Of a DNA stretch of 39,433 nucleotides, positions 1 through 7,051 are shown piece after piece. Under the pieces are notes generated by a model. That model searched no databases, was not told where the DNA came from, and worked only from the letters and a program-made list of their open reading frames with translations. The position numbers and the translations under genes were made by a program. Source of the stretch: Rickettsiales bacterium (GTDB lineage Bacteria > Pseudomonadota > Alphaproteobacteria > Rickettsiales > UBA3002); assembly GCA_022763105.1 (NCBI GenBank), contig JALEGK010000080.1, forward strand, positions 1 to 39,433, written 5' to 3'. Position 1 is the stretch's first letter; every line of letters begins with the position of its first letter.

Positions 1-5
1 TAGCT

Positions 6-767
6 GTGCCCTTGCCGGACAGACAGTATTTCTCACTCTACAGTCTGGCTGGGCGATGGGGTGTTGAGAAGGATGACATAAGATATTTTGTAGAGCACGG
101 GGAGTTGGCCACCTGCTGTTGGTTAGATCTGCGCGAAGTGATGCGCTATCAGCCACGCAAAGAACGCTGCTCCATCACCTGCGATTATAACCACTTTGAG
201 GGCTATGTGGGATTAAGCCCTCGCGATTGCCGCAAGGTGTTCCGCTGCGGAAAATATAAACTCACCAATTTTCTCGATCTCGAAAGTGATGGTTTTGAAA
301 TTTCCATCACGCCACAAAGCCGAGATGCGATCATCAGCGTAGAAGATATTGTCGTGTGCAAACAGGAGCGCAGCCGCTTTGAAAAGCAAAATGGACTGCA
401 TATCTCCAAACACCCGATTATCCCTTGCAGAGCAAGTATGCTGGGGCGGCTGGACATCAATGCATCCAGCGGCTCTACCATCGGCGCAAATGGTTTGTTC
501 ATCAATCGCCGCAAGCAGGAATATTATTTCAAGGGTAAGCTACTACAGCTGGGGCCGATACAATCCAACATCATTGAGCAGCTGGCGTTGGCGCATGCCA
601 CGGAGTCACCCTGGATACATGGCAAAACACTGCTGCATCATGCAGGATCACAAGCAGTGCGAATGCGCGACGTGTTCAAAACTCAAGTCACGTGGCGTGA
701 TCTGGTCCAGTCTAACAAGCGCGGTCACTATAGGATTTTTGAGGGTATTGAAGTCAACGTGGCGTAG
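6..767 (+). CDS. Putative DNA-binding regulator of the mobile element (5' end uncertain)
   Basis: Unrecognised protein of about 253 residues. The first visible start is GTG at 6 and the frame stays open to the window edge, so the gene may begin further left. Residues 8-40 (from YFSLYSLAGRWGV) resemble a helix-turn-helix or MerR-like N terminus. The C-terminal 80 residues, with HGKTLLHHAG and RMRDVFK, have the helix-rich look of a winged-helix domain. The stop codon (765-767) lies inside a palindrome, 766-780, that opens the repeat-rich region downstream, so the protein may bind next to its own gene. The DNA-binding role is inferred from weak pattern resemblance and position. It could instead be a replication accessory protein. 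Confidence 0.6.
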   Translation: MPLPDRQYFSLYSLAGRWGVEKDDIRYFVEHGELATCCWLDLREVMRYQPRKERCSITCDYNHFEGYVGLSPRDCRKVFRCGKYKLTNFLDLESDGFEISITPQSRDAIISVEDIVVCKQERSRFEKQNGLHISKHPIIPCRASMLGRLDINASSGSTIGANGLFINRRKQEYYFKGKLLQLGPIQSNIIEQLALAHATESPWIHGKTLLHHAGSQAVRMRDVFKTQVTWRDLVQSNKRGHYRIFEGIEVNVA

Positions 768-1022
768 GTGGTTGCCACCTCTGCCACGAAAAGCCACGAA
801 ATTGCCACGAGCACTCCACCAAATCCAAAATCAGTAAATTTCTGCTCCAATTTTAGACGTGGTTGCCACGTCCATCCCCACCTGCATCCCCACCTAAGAT
901 ACTTGACAAACATCCACCCCTTGTAGCGTGCGGCTTTCGCGCTCATCCCCCTCTATCCACCACCGGAGCCCCACGACATCCCCACCCATCGTCATGCAGC
1001 CTTGCGTTCGAACAGTTCGAAC
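766..1022. promoter_or_regulatory. Repeat-dense noncoding region: candidate replication origin or operator array
   Basis: Two perfect palindromes share the core GTGGTTGCCAC: AGGTGG-TTG-CCACCT at 766-780 and GACGTGG-TTG-CCACGTC at 856-872. Half-site copies GCCACGA lie between them at 783, 793 and 804, roughly one helical turn apart. C-rich direct repeats CATCCCCACC(T/C) follow at 873-883, 885-895 and 977-987. Two copies of the palindrome GTTCGAAC lie at 1006-1013 and 1015-1022. The region sits between a putative DNA-binding protein and a replication-initiator-like gene, the context in which plasmids and phages carry iteron origins. Origin function is inferred. Confidence 0.5.
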
Positions 1023-1035
1023 ACAGGAGGCAAAC

Positions 1036-1275
1036 ATGAACGATTCACACAACAAACCAATCTCAACCTTTGACGAAATTTGTCACATCACCATCGAGAC
1101 CATGCGGAAGATGGACATGGAAACACTGCTTGGACTCAAGAAGCAGGCTGTCCGTGAGCTCGATCGCGCCAAGTTAACCAAAGGCTGCATCGATCTGGCA
1201 CTTTCTCTGAAGCAGCAGGATCATGACCGTGAAGTGGCACAGGCTGACGCAAACCAACCCTCAATGCTGGATTAG
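1036..1275 (+). CDS. Small hypothetical protein of the mobile element, 79 aa
   Basis: Unrecognised. The start is set at ATG 1036 because a full Shine-Dalgarno AGGAGG lies at 1025-1030; a longer frame starting at 928 would run through the upstream repeats and is rejected. The protein is mostly helical and charged: FDEICHITIETMRKMDMETLLGLKKQAVRELDRAK suggests two amphipathic helices, possibly a dimerisation or coiled-coil module. It ends 9 bp before the initiator-like gene and is probably cotranscribed with it. No catalytic motif, signal peptide or membrane segment is visible. Confidence 0.7.
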   Translation: MNDSHNKPISTFDEICHITIETMRKMDMETLLGLKKQAVRELDRAKLTKGCIDLALSLKQQDHDREVAQADANQPSMLD

Positions 1276-1284
1276 GAGCGTCGG

Positions 1285-2451
1285 ATGTCAATGGAATGGT
1301 ACCGGATGTATCACGGCATGCCCTTTGATACCAAATTGCGCGTTGTTGCTAAACGCGCTGGGCAGCCGATGGGTTTAGTGGTGGCAGTATGGGCATGCCT
1401 GCTTGATGCTGCCTCCACGCATGACCCACGCGGCATTGCGGTAATTGATCCTGAAGAAATTGCGGTGGCGCTGGATTTAGACCTTGAGGTCGCCGAAGCC
1501 ATTCTATCGGCAATGCGAGATAAGCAAATGCTGGATGAAGATGGGCATTTAACAGCGTGGGATAAGCGCCAGCACACCACGTCTACCGAACGTTCCAAGA
1601 AGAGTCGCGCCAAGAAAAAGTCGGATGCAACGGACGGCAACACCATGCAACGCGGTGCAACGTCTCGCAACGCGACGCAGCGCAAAAACAGTAAAAAAGT
1701 ACCAGATACAGATAAAGATACAGAAGCATATACAGACTCAGAAGAGAATACAGATTCAGATAAAAACAAAGAAACAAATAAAGAAAACAGAACGAGAGAA
1801 GAAAAGAGAGAGTCCGAGAGAGAAAAACAACAGATCGGTGGAAAACCTCAGAATCAAATTTTAGAGCAGATGTTGGACATCTGGAACGAAGAGGTTCAGA
1901 GCAAAATCACACAAGGCCAGAAGGCCATACTGACAGCCAAACGCAAAGAGCTGCTGACACTCCGCTTCATCGACGAATTTGCAGAAGATATCCGCGCATG
2001 GCGTTATTTCTGCGAGATCATCGGCAGATCAGAATTTTGTCTTGGCAAAATAGAAGGCAAAGACTGGACGATTGATCTGACCTGGGCGATCCAGTCATCG
2101 GATCGGGTTGCCAAGATTTTAGAAGGTGGCTTCTCAGGCGGGAAGCATCCACCCAAACCACCAAGCTGCGAACTGCCAGAGTTTCAGGACGCATGGGACG
2201 ATGTGCTGCGACGCATGGCACATCATCACGGACAACCCGCTATTCGCAGTTGGTTTTCCAACACCGTTATCACTGCTGCAGAGGATACGCCAGACGGCGC
2301 GATGCTCCAGCTGCAATGCCCACGCCCATTCGTGCGCGACTGGATCGAAAAACATTACCTCACTGACCTGAATCATTGCTGGGACGAGCAAACCACATGC
2401 TCCCGCTCCGTGGTCGGTGTGCAACTGACATCAAAGGAGAAGCAATCATGA
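1285..2451 (+). CDS. Putative replication initiator/replisome organiser with DnaA domain I-like C terminus
   Basis: 388 residues in three parts. The N terminus (about 1-100, YRMYHGMPFDTKLRVVAKRA, then a helical segment ending TAWDKRQ) resembles phage replisome-organiser or DnaD-like winged-helix proteins. Residues about 105-190 form a low-complexity, very charged Lys/Glu/Asp/Thr linker. Residues about 298-370, including WDDVLRRMAHHHGQPAIRSWF and CPRPFVRDWIEKHYL, resemble DnaA domain I (DnaA_N), which in DnaA contacts DnaB helicase and DiaA. The DNA of the linker is A-rich with repeated ATACAGA, echoing lambda-type O genes that carry their own origin. The stop overlaps the next start (ATGA). 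The domain assignments are pattern recognition, but the DnaA_N-like block is fairly convincing. Confidence 0.65.
   Translation: MSMEWYRMYHGMPFDTKLRVVAKRAGQPMGLVVAVWACLLDAASTHDPRGIAVIDPEEIAVALDLDLEVAEAILSAMRDKQMLDEDGHLTAWDKRQHTTSTERSKKSRAKKKSDATDGNTMQRGATSRNATQRKNSKKVPDTDKDTEAYTDSEENTDSDKNKETNKENRTREEKRESEREKQQIGGKPQNQILEQMLDIWNEEVQSKITQGQKAILTAKRKELLTLRFIDEFAEDIRAWRYFCEIIGRSEFCLGKIEGKDWTIDLTWAIQSSDRVAKILEGGFSGGKHPPKPPSCELPEFQDAWDDVLRRMAHHHGQPAIRSWFSNTVITAAEDTPDGAMLQLQCPRPFVRDWIEKHYLTDLNHCWDEQTTCSRSVVGVQLTSKEKQS
1706..1754 (+). repeat. Four ATACAGA direct repeats inside the initiator-like gene
   Basis: ATACAGA occurs at 1706-1712, 1718-1724, 1730-1736 and 1748-1754, with periods of 12, 12 and 18 bp, in an A-rich stretch of the linker coding sequence. 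The spacing is partly forced by repeated Thr-Asp/Glu codons. Lambdoid O genes place origin iterons in the equivalent position, so an embedded origin is possible. Confidence 0.45.
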
Positions 2452-2843
2452 GCAAGAAATACACCGTCACCGATGTGGCTGACCGTTTTGAGGAAGCAGC
2501 CCAAACATTGCACCGCCTGCCACGCGTTGGGGTGCAGGGATATTTCAATGCTATGCCGCCCGTCATTCGCACCGCCGCCGAAGTGCTGCAGGAGGAAAAG
2601 CTGCCCATGCGAATGGGGCCGCCATCAGCAGATGCCATTTCTCGGATGGAGGAAGTGCTCGATTGGATCTGGTGGCTCGATGATGAAGACGAGCGCCGAC
2701 TGGTTTGGCTGCGAGCCGAGCGCGTCATCTGGAAGCGCATTTGTTGGCGGCTCGGCTGTGGTCGCACTAAGGCATGGCAGATGTGGACGTACGCGCTGCT
2801 GAAGATTGTCACACGCCTCAATGCCAAGCAGGGAGGGCGTTAA
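2448..2843 (+). CDS. DUF6362-like phage/element protein
   Basis: 131 residues. The start is set at ATG 2448, preceded by AAGGAGA (2433-2439) and overlapping the upstream stop by 4 bp, so translation is probably coupled. The layout matches the DUF6362 family found in alphaproteobacterial prophages as I remember it: an N-terminal EEAAQTLHRLP, a central AISRMEEVLDWIWWLDDEDERRLVWLRAE, and a C-terminal WKRICWRLGCGRTKAWQMW resembling a helix-turn-helix. The Trp-rich core and sigma-region-4-like HTH suggest a DNA-binding role, perhaps in late gene control or packaging. The family's function is not known to me. Confidence in the family is moderate and in any function low. Confidence 0.7.
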   Translation: MSKKYTVTDVADRFEEAAQTLHRLPRVGVQGYFNAMPPVIRTAAEVLQEEKLPMRMGPPSADAISRMEEVLDWIWWLDDEDERRLVWLRAERVIWKRICWRLGCGRTKAWQMWTYALLKIVTRLNAKQGGR

Positions 2844-2844
2844 A

Positions 2845-3126
2845 GTGTTCGAACAAAAAAACCATGGACAGGATGAACAAAAATCGACATCCTTAGACAT
2901 ATCATCGCCAGAGGTGACAGTAAATGATCCTCTCGCGCCATATCGTCCCCACATTGACAATTTTGACCTCACAGAGGAACAAAAGCTCGAATTGGTGAAT
3001 ACCATCATTCTGATGGCTGACATCATTCTTGATGCTAAATTTACTACGCTTAAACAGCCTCATATTCTGCAGAAACCAGTTGATGATAAAGCGGAAACGA
3101 TCAATGGTATGAGGCATGAAAACTAA
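2845..3126 (+). CDS. Small hypothetical protein of the mobile element, 93 aa
   Basis: Unrecognised. The start is taken as GTG 2845, one base after the previous stop, with a purine-rich GGGAGGG at 2831-2837 as ribosome binding site; an upstream start at 2806 would overlap the DUF6362 gene by 38 bp. The protein is acidic and polar, with a helical C-terminal half (LTEEQKLELVNTIILMADIIL). The 3' end overlaps the recombinase start by 11 bp, which implies coupling. A GTTCGAAC palindrome (2847-2854), also seen twice at 1006-1022, overlaps the first codons. It could be a recombination directionality factor or regulator by position only. Confidence 0.6.
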   Translation: MFEQKNHGQDEQKSTSLDISSPEVTVNDPLAPYRPHIDNFDLTEEQKLELVNTIILMADIILDAKFTTLKQPHILQKPVDDKAETINGMRHEN

Positions 3127-4693
3127 TGCAAAATCAGTAGTTTATTGCCGAGTTTCTAGCCAAGCGCAAGTCACAAAAGGTGATGGGCTTGGCTCTCAGG
3201 AAACGCGCTGCCGTGAGTATGCCAAACATAAAGGGTATAGCGTAGAAGAGGTTTTCTACGATGAAGGCATTAGTGGTAAATTACTCGACCGAGCCAAAAT
3301 GCGTGAGATGCTCTCTTATCTTAAGAAGCATAGCAAAAAAGAGCCTGTGATTGTCATCATCGATGATATCAGCAGACTGGCACGCGATCTTGAAACACAT
3401 ATCAAATTACGCACTGCAATTGCCGATGCGGGTGGAAAGTTGGAATCTCCAGCCATTGAGTTCGGCGAAGATTCGGACAGTCGTTTGGTGGAGCACCTTT
3501 TGGCATCTGTCGCCGCGCATCAGCGTGAGAAAAACGCCGAGCAGGTAAAAAACCGAATGCGTGCTCGTATGCAAAATGGATATTGGGTTTTTAATGCCCC
3601 TTGCGGATATAAATTTGAACGTAAAGGTGGCGGTAAAGTGCTCGTTCCAGATGAGCCTGCGGCAACTCTGGTGAGAACTGCACTAGAGGGGTTTGCTGCG
3701 GGGCGATTTGAAACGCAAACAGACATCATCCGCTTTTTGGAAGGTAAGTCAGACTTCCCACGAGATAAATATGGCAAGATTCATATTACCCGCATAACTG
3801 AAATGCTAGAACGGGTTTTGTACACTGGATACATGGAATACAAACCATGGGGCATATCATTGCAGCCAGGAAAACATGAGGCACTGATTAGCTTTGAAGC
3901 CTATAACAAAATTCAGGAGCGGTTACGCGAAAAAGCGAATGTGCCAAATCAACCAAACATCCATATGGATTTCCCATTGCGAGGCTATGTGGCATGTGGA
4001 AGTTGCGGCAAACCTATGACTGCTTGTTGGTCGGCAGGAGCTGGAGGCACTAAGTATCCGTATTATCTCTGCCGCAACAAAGAATGCAGCGATGCGAAGA
4101 AGTCGATCAAGCGTGACTTACTGGAGAAAGAGTTTGAGGTTTTGCTTCGAGACCTAACGCCAACACCTGATTTGATGTATGTGACACGAAATGCGGTTAA
4201 GCAGATTTGGCAGCAGCATCACGATAATTATCAGAAGCACCATGCAAGCATTCGTAACGAGCTTCGTGATTTGGATCGCAAAATAGAACAATTCCTGGAT
4301 CGGATTGTAGAGGCCGAAAATGCATCACTGATACGAGCCTATGAAACAAAGGTTACTAAGATGGAACATGAGAAAGCCTCATTGGAGGCAGAATTGGCCA
4401 TGACGAGCGAAGCTCCAGTAGATTTCGAAAACAGTTTTCAAACAGTGTTCGATTTCATCGGAAACCCGCAGAAACTTTGGCATTCCGAGGACATTGAGGA
4501 CAAAAGATTGGTGCTAAAACTGGTATTTACCCGCCCATTGGAATATCGCAGAAAAGAGGGTTTTCAAACACCCGCTATCTCGCTTCCATTCGCGCTTTCA
4601 AGGGGTTTAAGTGCCGACAAGTCGGCTATGGTGGAGCATAGCGGAGTCGAACCGCTGACCTCTTCGCTGCCAGCGAAGCGCTCTACCAGCTGA
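3116..4693 (+). CDS. Large serine recombinase (site-specific integrase)
   Basis: 525 residues with the full large-serine-recombinase plan. The N-terminal resolvase domain (about 1-150) starts with VVYCRVSSQ; Ser14 is the likely nucleophile, and DDISRLARD (83-91) carries the conserved Asp/Arg face. A recombinase domain follows (about 160-270). A zinc ribbon comes next, with C294-x2-C297 and C319-x4-C324. A coiled coil spans about 360-430. It is expected to catalyse integration and excision through a 2-bp staggered Ser-DNA intermediate. The last about 20 codons read into tRNA-Ala: the tail EHSGVEPLTSSLPAKRSTS is translated tRNA sequence antisense to the tRNA. The native C terminus therefore depends on the junction, and excision would change it. 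The start overlaps the previous gene. Confidence 0.93.
   Translation: MKTNAKSVVYCRVSSQAQVTKGDGLGSQETRCREYAKHKGYSVEEVFYDEGISGKLLDRAKMREMLSYLKKHSKKEPVIVIIDDISRLARDLETHIKLRTAIADAGGKLESPAIEFGEDSDSRLVEHLLASVAAHQREKNAEQVKNRMRARMQNGYWVFNAPCGYKFERKGGGKVLVPDEPAATLVRTALEGFAAGRFETQTDIIRFLEGKSDFPRDKYGKIHITRITEMLERVLYTGYMEYKPWGISLQPGKHEALISFEAYNKIQERLREKANVPNQPNIHMDFPLRGYVACGSCGKPMTACWSAGAGGTKYPYYLCRNKECSDAKKSIKRDLLEKEFEVLLRDLTPTPDLMYVTRNAVKQIWQQHHDNYQKHHASIRNELRDLDRKIEQFLDRIVEAENASLIRAYETKVTKMEHEKASLEAELAMTSEAPVDFENSFQTVFDFIGNPQKLWHSEDIEDKRLVLKLVFTRPLEYRRKEGFQTPAISLPFALSRGLSADKSAMVEHSGVEPLTSSLPAKRSTS
4613..4626. other. Perfect inverted repeat with central AA beside the tRNA: possible recombinase site
   Basis: GCCGAC-AA-GTCGGC lies 2 bp from the encoded CCA end of tRNA-Ala, within the 3' end of the recombinase gene. 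Serine integrases act on inverted repeats around a non-palindromic central dinucleotide, and AA would fit. There is no T-run on either side, so it is not a convincing terminator. The assignment is inferred. Confidence 0.35.
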
Positions 4694-4704
4694 GCTAATG
4701 CCCC
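4629..4704 (-). tRNA. tRNA-Ala (anticodon GGC)
   Basis: Read on the minus strand, the 76 bases form a complete cloverleaf. The acceptor stem is GGGGCAT/ATGCTCC with one G-T pair. The D stem is GCTC/GAGC. The anticodon stem CTTCG/CGAAG encloses loop CTGGCAG, giving anticodon GGC. The T arm is AGCGG-TTCGACT-CCGCT, followed by discriminator A and an encoded CCA. It reads alanine codon GCC. Its 3' end is overlapped by the antisense recombinase frame, which makes it the probable integration target of the element to the left. Confidence 0.96.
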
Positions 4705-4722
4705 ACATCATGGGTGAAGCCA

Positions 4723-4751
4723 CTTCTAGCGAGTAATCGCGCGCTTGGCAA
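4723..4751 (-). promoter_or_regulatory. Candidate promoter of tRNA-Ala
   Basis: On the minus strand TTGCCA (4746-4751), a 17-bp spacer and TAGAAG (4723-4728) precede the mature tRNA 5' end by about 18 bp, a suitable distance for a short leader. This is a match by eye to the sigma70 pattern. Confidence 0.45.
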
Positions 4752-4802
4752 GTGTAAGATGTGTCCTCTGCGGATGACAAAAAGCATTTAATTCACACTA
4801 TG

Positions 4803-4830
4803 TTAACGCTGTTCTGTTACATTTTATGCT
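4803..4830 (+). promoter_or_regulatory. Candidate promoter for the gene at 4852
   Basis: TTAACG (4803-4808), 16 bp, TATGCT (4825-4830), 21 bp before the start codon. A moderate sigma70-like match. Confidence 0.35.
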
Positions 4831-4851
4831 TCATCCTTATGGATAGGCGGT

Positions 4852-5280
4852 ATGAGCAAAATTGAAAACACACATTATCAGCATCGTGTTCAGATTGACG
4901 GGGTCAGCCCCGAAGCGCATCAGCGCTTTAACGAGGCCATCGATTGGCTGATAGAAGAGGCGGGCATGCCCTATCGTCGGGCAGTGGAAACATTGCATCG
5001 CTTTGCCCATCAATGGGAAGGGGCATGGGATACGGATGCACATCTATGTGGAACGCGCCCCGTGCTGGAAATGGAATATGAGCACAAAGCCTATCTCAAA
5101 GGTATGGTGTCAGAGCTGGTCAATAAAGTGCAAGGCCGCGTGCATGAAGGCATGATAGGTAGCGGCGCAGATGGTGATCTTGAATGTAACCACATCATGA
5201 CTGAACGCGCGACGATGCGGCAAATGAAGACTTACAGCGATTTTATTTTAGGTAAAGCAACCGATTCCCCGCCGCTTTAA
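4852..5280 (+). CDS. Hypothetical protein, 142 aa
   Basis: Unrecognised soluble protein, rich in His, Glu and Met, with no signal peptide or membrane segment. Residues 20-60 (SPEAHQRFNEAIDWLIEEAGMPYRRAVETLHRFA) form a strongly helical, charged stretch. The ribosome binding site is weak (ATAGGCGG). It is a monocistronic plus-strand gene just outside the integrated element, between the tRNA and a divergently organised operon, so it probably belongs to the host chromosome. Confidence 0.6.
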   Translation: MSKIENTHYQHRVQIDGVSPEAHQRFNEAIDWLIEEAGMPYRRAVETLHRFAHQWEGAWDTDAHLCGTRPVLEMEYEHKAYLKGMVSELVNKVQGRVHEGMIGSGADGDLECNHIMTERATMRQMKTYSDFILGKATDSPPL

Positions 5281-5296
5281 TACGTGCCGCTTTACA

Positions 5297-5325
5297 TTGC
5301 TTGGCGCCCCGCATTTTGGTACACT
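5297..5325 (+). promoter_or_regulatory. Candidate promoter for the 41-residue membrane protein
   Basis: TTGCTT (5297-5302), a 17-bp spacer and TACACT (5320-5325) lie 49 bp upstream of the ATG at 5375. A good sigma70-like arrangement. Confidence 0.45.
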
Positions 5326-5374
5326 CTACGAGTCTAAAATAGACGATAGGTAAGAACAATATAAGGGAAGTTAC

Positions 5375-5500
5375 ATGATTGATGCTATTATCACCGTCGT
5401 AGGTGTTCTGATCGTCATTCCGGTTGTGCTGTTTATTGTGACCAAAATCACAGGTGCCAGTAACAAAAAGAAGCCAAAACGTAAGCGCGGCAAAAAGTAA
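5375..5500 (+). CDS. Small single-pass membrane protein, 41 aa
   Basis: A short gene with its own AAGGGA ribosome binding site (5363-5368) and a promoter-like sequence upstream. Residues 4-26 are a continuous hydrophobic helix (AIITVVGVLIVIPVVLFIV). The last about 15 residues are almost all Lys/Arg (KKKPKRKRGKK), giving an N-out or N-in single-pass topology with a cytoplasmic basic tail by the positive-inside rule. The tail could contact nucleic acid, ribosomes or acidic lipids. Function unknown. The stop codon is immediately adjacent to the stop of the convergent ATP-grasp gene, with no intergenic base. Confidence 0.65.
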   Translation: MIDAIITVVGVLIVIPVVLFIVTKITGASNKKKPKRKRGKK

Positions 5501-6787
5501 TCAATGCGCAGGTAGATTCGCACTAGAGCGCCCATATCGCTGTGCAAACGCTATCTCTTTATCCTGATGCGCCTGTAGCGCCCCCATCGCGGCATCTGCT
5601 GCCAATTCTGATGGGCGCTTGTCACGTGCCATCACATCCGCATGTGCGGCATGCTCCTCTAGGTTGCTGAAATCAATGGTGTAGCTGGTGTTGAATTCTG
5701 AAATTTTACGGTGCCCATTTTTGTCTTCTAGTAAATCAACACTCACCCAATTGACCCGCTCGTCTCGTAAATGCTCGGCGGTTTCTTGTAATGCGGCATA
5801 ATCTTCTGGCAGCAACTCGGCTTTCATATCGACAGGAACTCTGTGGTCTTTATACTCGCCACTACATAGCCAGCCTTTAGGCATGCGCTTATAGCCGCCA
5901 ATGATTTCACCATTCATCAGCACCGCGCGTATATCACCCTTTTTCGCATCCAACGTCCGCATGGCCAGCGCACCGCCGCAAGGCAAGCGCATTTGTTCCA
6001 GTGGGAATAACAGCAAACCATCTTCCGACTTTTGGCACTCATCCGTATAGTTGGAGGAGCGAAAATCTTTTGGCGCTTCGACTATATGGCTGCCATCTTC
6101 TTGGCGCATAATGCGTCCGACACCACTGCTGGCAACAGAGTGAGCCGTCTTCACGACAATGCTATCATCGCCGAACGATTCCATCATGCGTACCGCCCCA
6201 ATGGGGGAGTTGATGTTTTTACATTCAGCCACCATGGGAAGGTCGTGGCTTAGTTTCTCTAAGTATGACTTCACGCCATAACGTTGGCTGGCTCTGGGGT
6301 CATTCAGCCAGTAGATACTATGTGGTAATAAGGGTTCGAGATTGATGGCATCGTTGGCGCCGAAACGTTTGGCGATCATCATATCGATAGATTTGGTGGA
6401 GATACGGGCAGGCTTAGCTTTCGAATGTAAGATGTCGTGAATACACGCATCAATTGCTTCGGTATTGCCGTCTGACAAAGCGTCTTGGGTGAGTGCCTCT
6501 TTCAAATCATAGCCATACATATGATTGACCCGATCAAGATTGCCGCCGGCATGCTCGCGCTTGGCATCTAGCGCAAATTGAATCGCATGTTCATTTCGTT
6601 TCGCCGCGTCACTAAAGAGCTCACGGTTTTTTTGAGGGTCGACGGGGATATAATATAAATGCGCCACATCATCGCGTTCAGCTAGTGCTTTTAGAAACAA
6701 GCTTTCGAGGATGTGGCTGTCATAGCCAAGCACGCAGATGGTTTTGCCTTGCTTGCTGCTAAGGCCCAATGCGTCTTTCCATGCCAT
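5501..6787 (-). CDS. ATP-grasp ligase-like protein, glutathione-synthetase type
   Basis: 428 residues. The C-terminal two thirds show an ATP-grasp fold. IVVKTAHSVASSGVGRI (210-226) carries the ATP-binding Lys213 and a Gly-rich loop. GDIRAVLMNGEIIGGYKR (284-301) matches the GDxRVxxxxGE motif of glutathione synthetases. VSVDLLED and ISEFNTSY (Asp351, Glu364, Asn366) match the Mg-binding strand. Such enzymes join a carboxylate to an amine using ATP. The N-terminal about 200 residues do not look like GshB, so the substrate is unknown; peptide or glutathione-like ligation, or protein modification, are possible. It is the last gene of a three-gene minus-strand operon with two unknown partners. Confidence 0.75.
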   Translation of the reverse strand: MAWKDALGLSSKQGKTICVLGYDSHILESLFLKALAERDDVAHLYYIPVDPQKNRELFSDAAKRNEHAIQFALDAKREHAGGNLDRVNHMYGYDLKEALTQDALSDGNTEAIDACIHDILHSKAKPARISTKSIDMMIAKRFGANDAINLEPLLPHSIYWLNDPRASQRYGVKSYLEKLSHDLPMVAECKNINSPIGAVRMMESFGDDSIVVKTAHSVASSGVGRIMRQEDGSHIVEAPKDFRSSNYTDECQKSEDGLLLFPLEQMRLPCGGALAMRTLDAKKGDIRAVLMNGEIIGGYKRMPKGWLCSGEYKDHRVPVDMKAELLPEDYAALQETAEHLRDERVNWVSVDLLEDKNGHRKISEFNTSYTIDFSNLEEHAAHADVMARDKRPSELAADAAMGALQAHQDKEIAFAQRYGRSSANLPAH

Positions 6788-6799
6788 AATAAAATGAGG

Positions 6800-7051
6800 T
6801 TACGCGCCGCGGCCTTCGCCGCCACGGATTTTGATATCAACTTCTACGCCGCGCGCATCAGCCAGCTCGGCGGCAAAGTCTCTGAGTGCTGCACCCAATT
6901 TCGCTTCTACTTTTTCAGCCAGAATCGGTTGAGTATGTTTACCCGCATTTGCTGCGCCATGAATCATGTCTTTAAGTTCAGCCAGCGAATCGGGTTGGGC
7001 TGCGTCACGTGCGAGCATGTCAGCGCTCATATCAATGTCTCGATCAGCCAT
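6800..7051 (-). CDS. Small acidic/Ala-rich hypothetical protein, 83 aa
   Basis: Unrecognised. The start overlaps the end of the upstream gene by 8 bp and is preceded by AAGGAGAGG, so the two are translationally coupled. The protein is mostly helical with alternating Ala, Glu and Asp and ends in a Gly/Arg-rich tail (KIRGGEGRGA). The pattern around LAEKVEAKLGAALRDFAAEL is an amphipathic helix, possibly a binding surface. It could be the peptide substrate or carrier of the ATP-grasp enzyme encoded 12 bp downstream, as small genes beside ATP-grasp ligases sometimes are. That is inference. Confidence 0.65.
   Translation of the reverse strand: MADRDIDMSADMLARDAAQPDSLAELKDMIHGAANAGKHTQPILAEKVEAKLGAALRDFAAELADARGVEVDIKIRGGEGRGA

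Larger units (their letters stand above)
1..4704. mobile_element. Right end of an integrated genetic element abutting tRNA-Ala
   Basis: Six closely packed plus-strand genes end in a large serine recombinase whose frame stops inside a tRNA gene. Their content (regulator, replication-initiator-like protein, DUF6362-like phage protein, recombinase) is that of a prophage, satellite or integrative plasmid. No capsid, tail or conjugation gene is visible, but the left end lies outside the window, so the element type cannot be settled. The 3' end of the intact tRNA faces the element, which is the usual geometry of tRNA-targeted integration. The right boundary is placed at the tRNA by inference; no second att copy is visible here. 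Confidence 0.7.

Noticed and set aside
1006..1022. LexA SOS box of alphaproteobacteria (GTTC-N7-GTTC)
   Set aside because: The two GTTC copies are separated by 5 bases, not 7, so the pattern does not fit; it is better described as a doublet of the palindrome GTTCGAAC.
928..1035. Longer N terminus for the 79-residue protein
   Set aside because: It would encode Pro/Ser/Arg-rich sequence through the repeats, and a full AGGAGG directly precedes ATG 1036.
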